Of a DNA stretch of 64,000 bases, positions 25,032-37,006 are shown piece by piece (position 1 is the first letter of the stretch; the number at the start of each line of letters is the position of its first letter). Position numbers and translations under genes: made by a program. Below the pieces are notes generated by a model. It saw nothing but the letters and a program-made list of their open reading frames with translations. It did no database searches and was not told where the DNA came from. Origin of the DNA: Lantana camara (Eukaryota > Streptophyta > Magnoliopsida > Lamiales > Verbenaceae); assembly GCA_037501455.1 (NCBI GenBank), contig CM074856.1:50311001-50375000 (forward strand). The letters are read 5' to 3'.

Positions 25032-25633
25032 GCCAACCGTAAGCTTTTCCACATACACTGCATGTTGATCTTGATAAATTTGGATTTTTCTGGTGCAACA
25101 TTGGGGTGTAACCCCAAAACCCAAGCCATTATCGTAGACTAGTTCCTTGAGAGTTGGGAGGAACCCCAAGCCTGGGTTCGCCAGGATTGCACACAACCGC
25201 CCAAACGTGATGGAACAGGCTCCCCAAGGGTGTAGGGCAAGATAAGGGACGCTGATCTTCATTTTGGGCCAAAGGGAGGGGCATATCTATCGAGCGATCT
25301 CCGCTATCTATCACTAGATCCTCCATCAGAATGGCCGCTTTTAATTTTTTTTATATTTTCCCAAGCTTCCAACCGCCAACCGTAAGCTTTTCCACATACA
25401 CTGCATGTTGATCTTGATAAATTTGGATTTTTCTGGTGCAACATTGGGGTGTAACCCCAAAACCCAAGCCATTATCGTAGACTAGTTCCTTGAGAGTTGG
25501 GAGGAACCCCAAGCCTGGGTTCGCCAGGATTGCACACAACCGCCCAAACGTGATGGAACAGGCTCCCCAAGGGTGTAGGGCAAGATAAGGGACGCTGATC
25601 TTCATTTTGGGCCAAAGGGAGGGGCATATCTAT
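24690..25633 (+). repeat. Repeat of 23,320-24,263 at a shift of 1,370 bp
   Basis: This stretch follows 23,320-24,263 almost base for base; one visible difference is tatcgtag here against tatcatag near 24,115. The 1,370-bp shift equals the 1,028-bp three-monomer duplication plus the 342-bp single-monomer duplication, so the two events together explain it. Confidence 0.82.
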
Positions 25634-25935
25634 CGAGCGATCTCCGCTATCTATCACTAGATCCTCCATCAGAATGGCCGCTTTTAATTTTTTTTATATT
25701 TTCCCAAGCTTCCAACCGCCAACCGTAGGCTTTTCCACACACACTGCATGTTGATCTTGATAAATTTGGAGTTTTCTGGTGCGACATTAGGGTGTAACCC
25801 CAAAACCTAAGCCATTATCGTAGACTAGTTCCTTGAGAGTTGGGAGGAACTCTAAGCCTAGGTTCGCCAGGATTGCACACAACCGCCCAAACGTGATGGA
25901 ACAGGCTCCCCAAGGGCGTAGGGCAAGATAAGGGT

Positions 25936-28900
25936 CGCTGATCTTCATATTGGGCCAAAGGGAGGGGCATACCTATTGAGCGATCGACGGTATCTATCAC
26001 TAGATCCTCCATCAGAATGGCCGCTTTTAATTTTTTTTATATTTTCCCAAGCTTCCAACCGCCAACCGTAGGCTTTTCCACACACACTGCATGTTGATCT
26101 TGATAAATTTTGATTTTTCTGGTGCAACATTGGGGTGTAACCCAAAACACAAGCCGTTATCGTAGACTAGTTCCTTGAGAGTTGGGAGGAACCCCAAGCC
26201 TGGGTTCGCCAGGATTGCACACAACTGCCCAAACGTGATGGAACAGTCTCCCCAAGGCTGTAGGGCGAGATAAGGGACGCTGATCTTCATTTTGGGCCAA
26301 AGGGAGGGGCATATCTATCGAGCGATCTACGGTATCTATCACTAGATCCTCCATCAGAATGGGCGCTTTTAATTTTTTTTATATTTTCCCAAGCTTCCAA
26401 CCGCCAACCGTAGGCTTTTCCACACACACTGCATGTTGATCTTGATAAATTTGGATTTTTCTGGTGCAACATTGGGGTGTAACCCCAAAACCCAAGCCAT
26501 TATAGTAGACTAGTTCGTTGAGAGTTGGGAGGAACCCCAAGCCTGGGTTCGCCAGGATTGTACACAACCGCCCAAACATGATGGAACAGGCTCCCCAAGG
26601 GTGTAGGGCAATATAAGGGACGATGATCTTCATTTTGGGCCAAAGGGAGGGGCATATCTATCGAGCGATCGACGGTATCTATCACTAGATCCTCCATCAG
26701 AATGGCCGCTTCTAATTTTTTTATATTTTCCCAAGCTTCCAACCGCCAACCGTAGGCTTTTCCACACACACTGCATGTTGATCTTGATAAATTTGGATTT
26801 TTCTGGTGCAACATTGGGATGTAACCCCAAAACCCAAGCCATTATCGTAAACTAGTTCCTTGAGAGTTGGGAGGAACCCCAAGCCTGGGTTCACCAAGAT
26901 TGCACACAACCGCCCAAACGTGGTGGAACTGGCTCCCAAGGGTGTAGGGCATGATAAGGGACGATGATCTTCATTTTGGGCCAAAGGGAGGGGCATATAT
27001 ATCGAGCGATCTCCGGTATCTATCACTAGATCCTCCTTCAGAATGGCTGCTTTTAATTTTTTTTATCTTTTTCCAAGCTTCCAACCGCCAACCGTAAGCT
27101 TTTCCACATACACTACATGTTGATCTTGATAAATTTGGATTTTTCTGGTGCAACATTGGGGTGTAACCCCAAAACCCAAGCCATTATCGTAGACTAGTTC
27201 CTAGAGAGTTGGGAGGGACCCCAAGCCTGGGTTCGCGAGGATTGCACACAACCGCCCAAACGTGATGGAACAGGCTCCCCAAGGGTGTAGGGCAAGATAA
27301 GGGACGCTGATCTTCATTTTGGGCCAAAGGGAGGGGCATATCTATCGGGCGATCTCCGCTATCTATCACTAGATCCTCCATCAGAATGGCCACTTATAAT
27401 TTTTTTTATATTTTCCCAACCTTCCAACCACCAACCGTAGGCTTTTCCACACACACTGCATGTTGATCGTGATAATTTTGGATTTTTCTGGTGCAACATT
27501 GGGGTGTAACCCCAAAACCCAAGTCATTATCGTAGACTAGTTCCTTAAGTGTTGGGAGGAACCCCAAGCCTGGGTTCGCCAGGATTGCACCCAACCGCCC
27601 AAACGTGATGGAACAGGCTTCCCAAGGGTGTAGGGCAAGATAAGGGACGCTGATCTTCATTTTGGGCCAAAGGGAGGGGCATCTCTATCGAGCGATCTCC
27701 GATATCAATCCCTAGATCCTCCATCAGAATGGCCGCTTTTAATTTTTTTTATATTTTCCCAAGCTTCCAACCGCCAACCCTAGGCTTTTCCACACACACT
27801 GAATGTTGATCTTGATAAATTTTGATTTTTCTGGTGCAACATTGGGGTGTAACCCAAAACACAGGCCATTATCGTAGACTAGTTCCTTGAGAGTTGGGAG
27901 GAACCCCAAGCCTGGGTTCGCCAGGATTGCACACAACCGCCCAAACGTCATGGAACAGGCTCCCCAAAGGTGTAGGGCAAGATAAGGGACGCTGATCTTC
28001 ATTTTGGGCCAAAGGGAGGGGCATATCTATCGAGCGATCTCCGATATCTATCACTAGATCCTCCATCAAAATGGCCGCTTTTAATTTTTTTTATATTTTC
28101 CCAAGCTTCCAACCGCCAACCGTAGGCTTTTCCACACACACTGTATGTTGATCTTGAAAATTTTGGATTTTTCTGGTGCAACATTGGGGTGTAACCCCAA
28201 ACCCAAGCCATTATCGTAGACTAGTTCCTTGAGAGTTGGGAGGAACCCCAAGCCCGGGTTCGCCAGGATTGCACACAACCGCCCAAACGTGATGGAACAG
28301 GCTCCCCAAGGGTGTAGGGCAAGATAAGGGACGCTGATCTTCATTTTGGGCCAGAGGGAGAGGCATATCTATCGTGCGATCTTCGATATCTATCACTAGA
28401 TCCTCCATCAGAATGGTCGCTTTTAATTTTTTTTTTATTTTCCCAAGCTTCCAACCGCCAACCGTAGGCTTTTCCACACACACTGCATGTTGATCTTGAT
28501 AAATTTATATTTTTCTGGTGTAACATTGGGGTGTAACCCCAAAACCCAAGCCATTATCGTAGACTAGTTCCTTGAGAGTTGGGAGGAACCCCAAGCCTAG
28601 GTTCGCCAGGATTGTACCCAACCGTCCAAACGTGATGGAACAGGCTCCCCAAGGGCGTAGGGCAAGATAAGGGACGCTCATCTTCATTTTGAGCCAAAGG
28701 GAGGGGCATATCTATCGACCGATCGACGGTATCTATCACTAGATCCTCCTTCAGAATGGCCGCTTTTAATTTTTTTCATATTTTCCCAAGCTTCCAACCG
28801 CCAACCGTAAGCTTTTCCACATACACTGCATGTTGATCTTGAAAATTTTGGATTTTTCTGGTGCAACATTGGGGTGTAACCCCAAAACCCAAGTCTTTAT

Positions 28901-30046
28901 CGTAGACTAGTTCCTTGAGAGTTGGGAGGAACCCTAAGCCTGGGTTAGCCAGGATTGCACACAACCGCCCAAACGTGATGGAACAGGCTCCCCAAGGGTG
29001 TAGGGCAAGATAAGGGACGCTGATCTTCATTTTGGGCCAAAGGGCGGGGCATATCTATCGAGCGATCTCCGGTATCTATCACTAGATCCTCCATCAGAAT
29101 GGCCGCTTTTAATTTTGTTTATATTTTCCCAAGCTTCCAACCACCAACCGTAGGCTTTGCCACACACACTGCATGTTGATCTTGATAAATTTGGATTTTT
29201 CTGGTGCAACATTGGGGTGTAACCCCAAAACCCAAGCCATTATCGTAGACTAGTTCCTTGAGAGTTGGGAGGAACCCCAAGCCTGGGTTCGCCAGGATTG
29301 CACACAACCGCCCAAACGTGATGGAACAGGCTCCCCAAGGGTGTAGGGCAAGATAAGGGACGCTGATCTTCATTTTGGGCCAAAGGGAGGGGCATATCTA
29401 TCGAGCGATCTCCGCTATCTATCACTAGATCCTCCATCAGAATGGCCGCTTTTAATTTTTTTTATATTTTCCCAAGCTTCCAACCGCCAACCGTAGGCTT
29501 TTCCACACACACTGCATGTTGATCTTGATAAATTTGGAGTTTTCTGGTGCGACATTAGGGTGTAACCCCAAAACCTAAGCCATTATCGTAGACTAGTTCC
29601 TTGAGAGTTGGGAGGAACCCTAAGCCTGGGTTCGCCAGGATTGCACACAACCGCCCAAACGTGATGGAACAGGCTCCCCAAGGGCGTAGGGCAAGATAAG
29701 GGTCGCTGATCTTCATATTGGGCCAAAGGGAGGGGCATACCTATTGAGCGATCGACGGTATCTATCACTAGATCCTCCATCAGAATGGCCGCTTTTAATT
29801 TTTTTTATATTTTCCCAAGCTTCCAACCGCCAACCGTAGGCTTTTCCACACACACTGCATGTTGATCTTGATAAATTTTGATTTTTCTGGTGCAACATTG
29901 GGGTGTAACCCCAAAACCCAAGCCTTTATCGTAGACTAGTTCCTTGAGAGTTGGGAGGAACCCTAAGCCTGGGTTAGCCAGGATTGCACACAACCGCCCA
30001 AACGTGATGGAACAGGCTCCCCAAGGGTGTAGGGCAAGATAAGGGA
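25936..30046 (+). repeat. 12-monomer HOR, copy 1 (4,111 bp)
   Basis: Twelve monomers with a distinctive succession (gtaacccaaaacac; attatagtag; gttcaccaagattg; tatctttttcc; cccaaccttcc; tcaatccctag; gtatgttgatcttgaaaa; gccagagggagagg; cttcattttgagcc; aagtctttatcg; ttgccacacac; gcgacattag). The next stretch repeats the opening three kilobases at a shift of exactly 4,111 bp with few changes, such as g at 26,517 against c at 30,628. Confidence 0.87.
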
Positions 30047-30159
30047 CGCTGATCTTCATATTGGGCCAAAGGGAGGGGCATACCTATTGAGCGATCGACG
30101 GTATCTATCACTAGATCCTCCATCAGAATGGCCGCTTTTAATTTTTTTTATATTTTCCC
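29817..30159 (+). repeat. Three-part mosaic monomer at a HOR junction
   Basis: The 5' part (gataaattttgattttt) matches the monomer at about 26,040. The middle (aagcctttatcg, gaaccctaagcctgggttagcc) matches that near 28,900. The 3' part, after the shared cgctgatcttcat at 30,047-30,059, has atattgggcc and catacctattgagcg as at 25,936 and 29,710. It is the join that opens copy 2 of the 12-monomer unit. Confidence 0.75.
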
Positions 30160-32953
30160 AAGCTTCCAACCGCCAACCGTAGGCTTTTCCACACACACTG
30201 CATGTTGATCTTGATAAATTTTGATTTTTCTGGTGCAACATTGGGGTGTAACCCAAAACACAAGCCGTTATCGTAGACTAGTTCCTTGAGAGTTGGGAGG
30301 AACCCCAAGCCTGGGTTCGCCAGGATTGCACACAACTGCCCAAACGTGATGGAACAGTCTCCCCAAGGCTGTAGGGCGAGATAAGGGACGCTGATCTTCA
30401 TTTTGGGCCAAAGGGAGGGGCATATCTATCGAGCGATCTACGGTATCTATCACTAGATCCTCCATCAGAATGGGCGCTTTTAATTTTTTTTATATTTTCC
30501 CAAGCTTCCAACCGCCAACCGTAGGCTTTTCCACACACACTGCATGTTGATCTTGATAAATTTGGATTTTTCTGGTGCAACATTGGGGTGTAACCCCAAA
30601 ACCCAAGCCATTATAGTAGACTAGTTCCTTGAGAGTTGGGAGGAACCCCAAGCCTGGGTTCGCCAGGATTGTACACAACCGCCCAAACATGATGGAACAG
30701 GCTCCCCAAGGGTGTAGGGCAATATAAGGGACGATGATCTTCATTTTGGGCCAAAGGGAGGGGCATATCTATCGAGCGATCGACGGTATCTATCACTAGA
30801 TCCTCCATCAGAATGGCCGCTTCTAATTTTTTTATATTTTCCCAAGCTTCCAACCGCCAACCGTAGGCTTTTCCACACACACTGCATGTTGATCTTGATA
30901 AATTTGGATTTTTCTGGTGCAACATTGGGATGTAACCCCAAAACCCAAGCCATTATCGTAAACTAGTTCCTTGAGAGTTGGGAGGAACCCCAAGCCTGGG
31001 TTCACCAAGATTGCACACAACCGCCCAAACGTGGTGGAACTGGCTCCCAAGGGTGTAGGGCATGATAAGGGACGATGATCTTCATTTTGGGCCAAAGGGA
31101 GGGGCATATATATCGAGCGATCTCCGGTATCTATCACTAGATCCTCCTTCAGAATGGCTGCTTTTAATTTTTTTTATCTTTTTCCAAGCTTCCAACCGCC
31201 AACAGTAAGCTTTTCCACATACACTACATGTTGATCTTGATAAATTTGGATTTTTCTGGTGCAACATTGGGGTGTAACCCCAAAACCCAAGCCATTATCG
31301 TAGACTAGTTCCTAGAGAGTTGGGAGGGACCCCAAGCCTGGGTTCGCGAGGATTGCACACAACCGCCCAAACGTGATGGAACAGGCTCCCCAAGGGTGTA
31401 GGGCAAGATAAGGGACGCCGATCTTCATTTTGGGCCAAAGGGAGGGGCATATCTATCGGGCGATCTCCGCTATCTATCACTAGATCCTCCATCAGAATGG
31501 CCACTTATAATTTTTTTTATATTTTCCCAACCTTCCAACCGCCAACCGTAGGCTTTTCCACACACACTACATGTTGATCGTGATAATTTTGGATTTTTCT
31601 GGTGCAACATTGGGGTGTAACCCCAAAACCCAAGTCATTATCGTAGACTAGTTCCTTGAGTGTTGGGAGGAACCCCAAGCCTGGGTTCGCCAGGATTGCA
31701 CCCAACCGCCCAAACGTGATGGAACAGGCTTCCCAAGGGTGTAGGGCAAGATAAGGGACGCTGATCTTCATTTTGGGCCAAAGGGAGGGGCATCTCAATC
31801 GAGCGATCTCCGATATCAATCCCTAGATCCTCCATCAGAATGGCCGCTTTTAATTTTTTTTATATTTTCCCAAGCTTCCAACCGCCAACCCTAGGCTTTT
31901 CCACACACACTGAATGTTGATCTTGATAAATTTTGATTTTTCTGGTGCAACATTGGGGTGTAACCCAAAACACAGGCCATTATCGTAGACTAGTTCCTTG
32001 AGAGTTGGGAGGAACCCCAAGCCTGGGTTCGCCAGGATTGCACACAACCGCCCAAACGTCATGGAACAGGCTCCCCAAAGGTGTAGGGCAAGATAAGGGA
32101 CGCTGATCTTCATTTTGGGCCAAAGGGAGGGGCATATCTATCGAGCGATCTCCGATATCTATCACTAGATCCTCCATCAGAATGGCCGCTTTTAATTTTT
32201 TTTATATTTTCCCAAGCTTCCAACCGCCAACCGTAGGCTTTTCCACACACACTGTATGTTGATCTTGAAAATTTTGGATTTTTCTGGTGCAACATTGGGG
32301 TGTAACCCCAAACCCAAGCCATTATCGTAGACTAGTTCCTTGAGAGTTGGGAGGAACCCCAAGCCCGGGTTCGCCAGGATTGCACACAACCGCACAAACG
32401 TGATGGAACAGGCTCCCCAAGGGTGTAGGGCAAGATAAGGGACGCTGATCTTCATTTTGGGCCAGAGGGAGAGGCATATCTATCGTGCGATCTTCGATAT
32501 CTATCACTAGATCCTCCATCAGAATGGTCGCTTTTAATTTTTTTTTTATTTTCCCAAGCTTCCAACCGCCAACCGTAGGCTTTTCCACACACACTGCATG
32601 TTGATCTTGATAAATTTATATTTTTCTGGTGTAACATTGGGGTGTAACCCCAAAACCCAAGCCATTATCGTATACTAGTTCCTTGAGAGTTGGGAGGAAC
32701 CCCAAGCCTAGGTTCGCCAGGATTGTACCCAACCGTCCAAACGTGATGGAACAGGCTCCCCAAGGGCGTAGGGCAAGATAAGGGACGCTCATCTTCATTT
32801 TGATCCAAAGGGAGGGGCATATCTATCGACCGATCGACGGTATCTATCACTAGATCCTCCTTCAGAATGGCCGCTTTTAATTTTTTTCATATTTTCCCAA
32901 GCTTCCAACCGCCAACCGTAAGCTTTTCCACATACACTGCATGTTGATCTTGA
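30047..32953 (+). repeat. 12-monomer HOR, copy 2 (partial)
   Basis: Matches 25,936 onward at a 4,111-bp shift, and runs through the monomer with cttgaaaattttgg. It then leaves the order at the 1,026-bp duplication, so the last three or so monomers of the unit are absent. The same block returns within the 27-monomer HOR near 40,424-43,283, and again near 49,676 and 51,389. Confidence 0.85.
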
Positions 32954-33962
32954 AAATTTTGGATTTTTCTGGTGCAACATTGGGGTGTAACCCCAAAACC
33001 CAAGCCTTTATCGTAGACTAGTTCCTTGAGAGTTGGGAGGAACCCTAAGCCTGGGTTCGCCAGGATTGCACACAACCGCCCAAACGTGATGGAACAAGCC
33101 CCCCAAGGGTGTAGGGCAAGATAAGGGACGAATCTTCATTTTGGGCCAAAGGGAGGGGCATATCTATCGAGCGATCGACGGTATCTATCACTAGATCCTC
33201 CATCAGAATGGCCGCTTTTAATTTTTTTTATATTTTCCCAAGCTTCCAACCGCCAACCGTAGCCTTTTCCACACACACTGCATGTTGATCTTGATAAATT
33301 TGGATTTTTCGGGTGCAACATTGGGATGTAACCCCAAAACCCAAGCCATTATCGTAGACTAGTTCCTTGAGAGTTGGGAGGAACCCCAAGCCTGGGTTCG
33401 CCAAGATTGCACACAACCGTCCAAACGTGGTGGAACTGGCTCCCAACGGTGTAGGGCAAGATAAGGGACGATGATCTTCATTTTGGACCAAAGGGAGGGG
33501 CATATCTATCGAGCGATCTCCGGTATCTATCACTAGATCCTCCTTCAGAATGGCCGCTTTTAATTTTTTTTATATTTTCCCAAGCTTCCAACCGCAAACC
33601 GTAAGCTTTTCCACATACACTGCATGTTGATCTTGATAAATTTGGATTTTTTTGGTGCAACATTGGGGTGTAACCCCAAAACCCAGGCCATTATCGTAGA
33701 CTAGTTCCTTGAGAGTTTGGAAGAACCCAAAGCCTGGGTTCGCCAGGATTGCACACAACCGCCGAAACGTGATGGAACAGGCTCCACAAGGGTGTAGGGC
33801 ATCATAAGGGACGCTGATCTTCATTTTGGGCCAAAGGGAGGGGAATATCTATCGGGTGATCGACGGTATCTATCAATAGATCCTCCATCAGAGTGGCCGC
33901 TTTTAATTTTTTTTATATTTTCCCAAGCTTCCAAATGCCAACCGAAGGCTTTTCCACACACG
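32937..33962 (+). repeat. 1,026-bp duplication, copy 1
   Basis: Three monomers repeated immediately downstream with no difference noticed. Diagnostic features include gaacaagcccccc, gggacgaatcttc (3 bp shorter than usual), tttttcgggtgc and gtttggaagaaccc. The unit opens in the 17-bp stretch ctgcatgttgatcttga. Confidence 0.9.
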
Positions 33963-34988
33963 CTGCATGTTGATCTTGAAAATTTTGGATTTTTCTGGTG
34001 CAACATTGGGGTGTAACCCCAAAACCCAAGCCTTTATCGTAGACTAGTTCCTTGAGAGTTGGGAGGAACCCTAAGCCTGGGTTCGCCAGGATTGCACACA
34101 ACCGCCCAAACGTGATGGAACAAGCCCCCCAAGGGTGTAGGGCAAGATAAGGGACGAATCTTCATTTTGGGCCAAAGGGAGGGGCATATCTATCGAGCGA
34201 TCGACGGTATCTATCACTAGATCCTCCATCAGAATGGCCGCTTTTAATTTTTTTTATATTTTCCCAAGCTTCCAACCGCCAACCGTAGCCTTTTCCACAC
34301 ACACTGCATGTTGATCTTGATAAATTTGGATTTTTCGGGTGCAACATTGGGATGTAACCCCAAAACCCAAGCCATTATCGTAGACTAGTTCCTTGAGAGT
34401 TGGGAGGAACCCCAAGCCTGGGTTCGCCAAGATTGCACACAACCGTCCAAACGTGGTGGAACTGGCTCCCAACGGTGTAGGGCAAGATAAGGGACGATGA
34501 TCTTCATTTTGGACCAAAGGGAGGGGCATATCTATCGAGCGATCTCCGGTATCTATCACTAGATCCTCCTTCAGAATGGCCGCTTTTAATTTTTTTTATA
34601 TTTTCCCAAGCTTCCAACCGCAAACCGTAAGCTTTTCCACATACACTGCATGTTGATCTTGATAAATTTGGATTTTTTTGGTGCAACATTGGGGTGTAAC
34701 CCCAAAACCCAGGCCATTATCGTAGACTAGTTCCTTGAGAGTTTGGAAGAACCCAAAGCCTGGGTTCGCCAGGATTGCACACAACCGCCGAAACGTGATG
34801 GAACAGGCTCCACAAGGGTGTAGGGCATCATAAGGGACGCTGATCTTCATTTTGGGCCAAAGGGAGGGGAATATCTATCGGGTGATCGACGGTATCTATC
34901 AATAGATCCTCCATCAGAGTGGCCGCTTTTAATTTTTTTTATATTTTCCCAAGCTTCCAAATGCCAACCGAAGGCTTTTCCACACACG
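33963..34988 (+). repeat. 1,026-bp duplication, copy 2
   Basis: Exact shift of 1,026 bp from copy 1. The join lies in ctgcatgttgatcttga at 33,963-33,979: upstream it follows the monomer with cacacacgctgc, downstream the one with cttgaaaattttgg. The same 17 bp at 34,989-35,005 is followed by taaattt, the original continuation. Confidence 0.9.
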
Positions 34989-36122
34989 CTGCATGTTGAT
35001 CTTGATAAATTTGGATTTTTCTGGTATAACATTGGGGTGTAACCCCAAAACCCAAGCCATTATCGTATACTAGTTCCTTGAGAGTTGGGAGGAACCCCAA
35101 ACCTGGGTTCTCCAGGATTGCACACAACTGCCCAAACGTGATGGAATAGGCTCCCCAAGGGTGTAGGGCAAGATAAGGGACGCTGATCTTCATTTTGGGC
35201 CAAAGGGAGGGGCGTATCTTTCGAGCGATCTCCGGTATCTATCACTAGATCCTCCATCAGAATGGCCGCTTTTAATTTTTTTTATATTTTCCCAAGCTTC
35301 GAACCGCCAACCGTAAGGTTTTCCACACACACTGCATCTTGATCTTGATAAATTTGGATTTTTCTGGTGCAACATTGGGGTGTAACCCCAAAACCCAAGC
35401 CATTATCGTAGACTAGTTCCTTGAGAGTTGGGAGGAACCCCAAGCCTGGGTTCGCCAGGATTGCACACAACCGCCGAAACGTGATGGAACAGGCTCCACA
35501 AGGGTGTAGAGCAACATAAGGGACGCTGATCTTCATTTTGGGCCAAAGGGAGGGGCATATCTATCGGGCGATCGACGGTATCTATCACTAGATCCTGCAT
35601 CAGAATGGCCGCTTTTAATTTTTTTTATATTTTCCCAAGCTTCCAAATGCCAACCGTAGGCTTTTCCACACACACTGCATGTTGATCTTGATAAATTTTG
35701 ATTTTTCTGGTATAACATTGGGCTGTAACCCCAAAACCCAAGCCATTATCGTATACTAGTTCCTTGAGAGTTGGGAGGAACCCCAAGCCTGGGTTCGCCA
35801 GGATTGCACACAACTGCCCAAACGTGATGGAAGAGGCTCACCAAGGGTGTAGGGCAACATAAGGGACGCTGATCTTCATTTTGGGCCAAAGGGAGGGGCG
35901 TATCTATTGAGCGATCGACGGTATCTATCACTAGATCCTCCATCAGAAAAGCCGCTTTTAATTTTTTTTATATTTTCCCAAGCTTCCAACCGTCAACCGT
36001 AGGCTTTTCCACACACACTGCATGTTGATCTTGAAAATTTTGGATTTTTCTGGTGCAACATTGCGGTGTAACCCCGAAACCCAAGCCATTATCATAGACT
36101 ACTTCCTTGAGAGTTGGGAGGA

Positions 36123-36138
36123 AACCCAAGCTTGGGTT
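36123..36138. repeat. 16-bp perfect palindrome aacccaag/cttgggtt
   Basis: Substitutions turn the usual aaccccaagcctgggtt into a perfect palindrome centred on a new HindIII site. It occurs once per copy of the large HOR and so is a useful copy marker. Confidence 0.92.
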
Positions 36139-36664
36139 CGCCAGGATTGCACACAACCGCCCAAATATGATGGAACAGGCTCCCCAAGGGTGTAGGGCAA
36201 GATAAGGGACGCTGATCTTCATTTCGGGCCAAAGGGAGGGGCATATCTATTGTGCGATCGACGGTATCTATTACTAGATCCTCAATCAGAAAGGCCGCTT
36301 TTAATTTTTATTTTATTTTTCCAAGCTTCCAACCGCCAACCGTAGGCTTTTCTACACACACTGCATGTTGATCTTGATAAATTTGGATTTTTCTGGTGCA
36401 ACATTGGGGTGTAACGCCAAAACCCTAGCCATTATCGTAGACGAGTTCCTTGAGAGTTGGGAGGAACCCCAAGCCTGGGTTCGCCAAGATTGCACACAAC
36501 CGCCCAAACGTGATGGAACAGGCTCCCCAAGGGTGTAGGGCAATATAAGGGACGATGATCTTCATTTTGGGCCAAAGGGAGGGGCATATCTATCGAGCGA
36601 TCGACGGTATCTATCACTAGATCCTCCATCAGAATGGCCGCTTCTAATTTTTTTTATATTTTAC

Positions 36665-37006
36665 CAAGCTACCAACCGCCAACCGTAGGCTTTTCCACAC
36701 ACACTGCATGTTGATCTTGATAAATTTGGATTTTTCTGGTGCAACATTGGGATGTAACCCCAAAACCCAAGCCATAATCGTTGACTAGTTCCTTGAGAGT
36801 TGGGAGGAACCCCAAGCCTGGGTTCGCCAGAATTGCACACAACCGCCCAAATATAATGGAACAGGCTCCCCAAGGGTGTAGGGCAAGATAAGGGACGCTG
36901 ATCTTCATTTTGGGCCAAAGGGAGGGGCATATCTATCGAGCGATCTCCGCTATCTATCACTAGATCCTCCATCAGAATGCCCGCTTTTAATTTTTTTTAT
37001 ATTTTC
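36665..37006 (+). repeat. Chimeric monomer marking a lost monomer
   Basis: The 5' part (aagccataatcgttgactag) matches the monomer at about 38,486, the 3' part (ccagaattgcac, aaatataatgg) the next one at about 38,886. The switch lies in the shared stretch 36,783-36,829. The intervening subtype with gaactccggtatctgtcac is missing here and in copy 2 (46,033-46,079) but present in copy 3. Confidence 0.8.
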
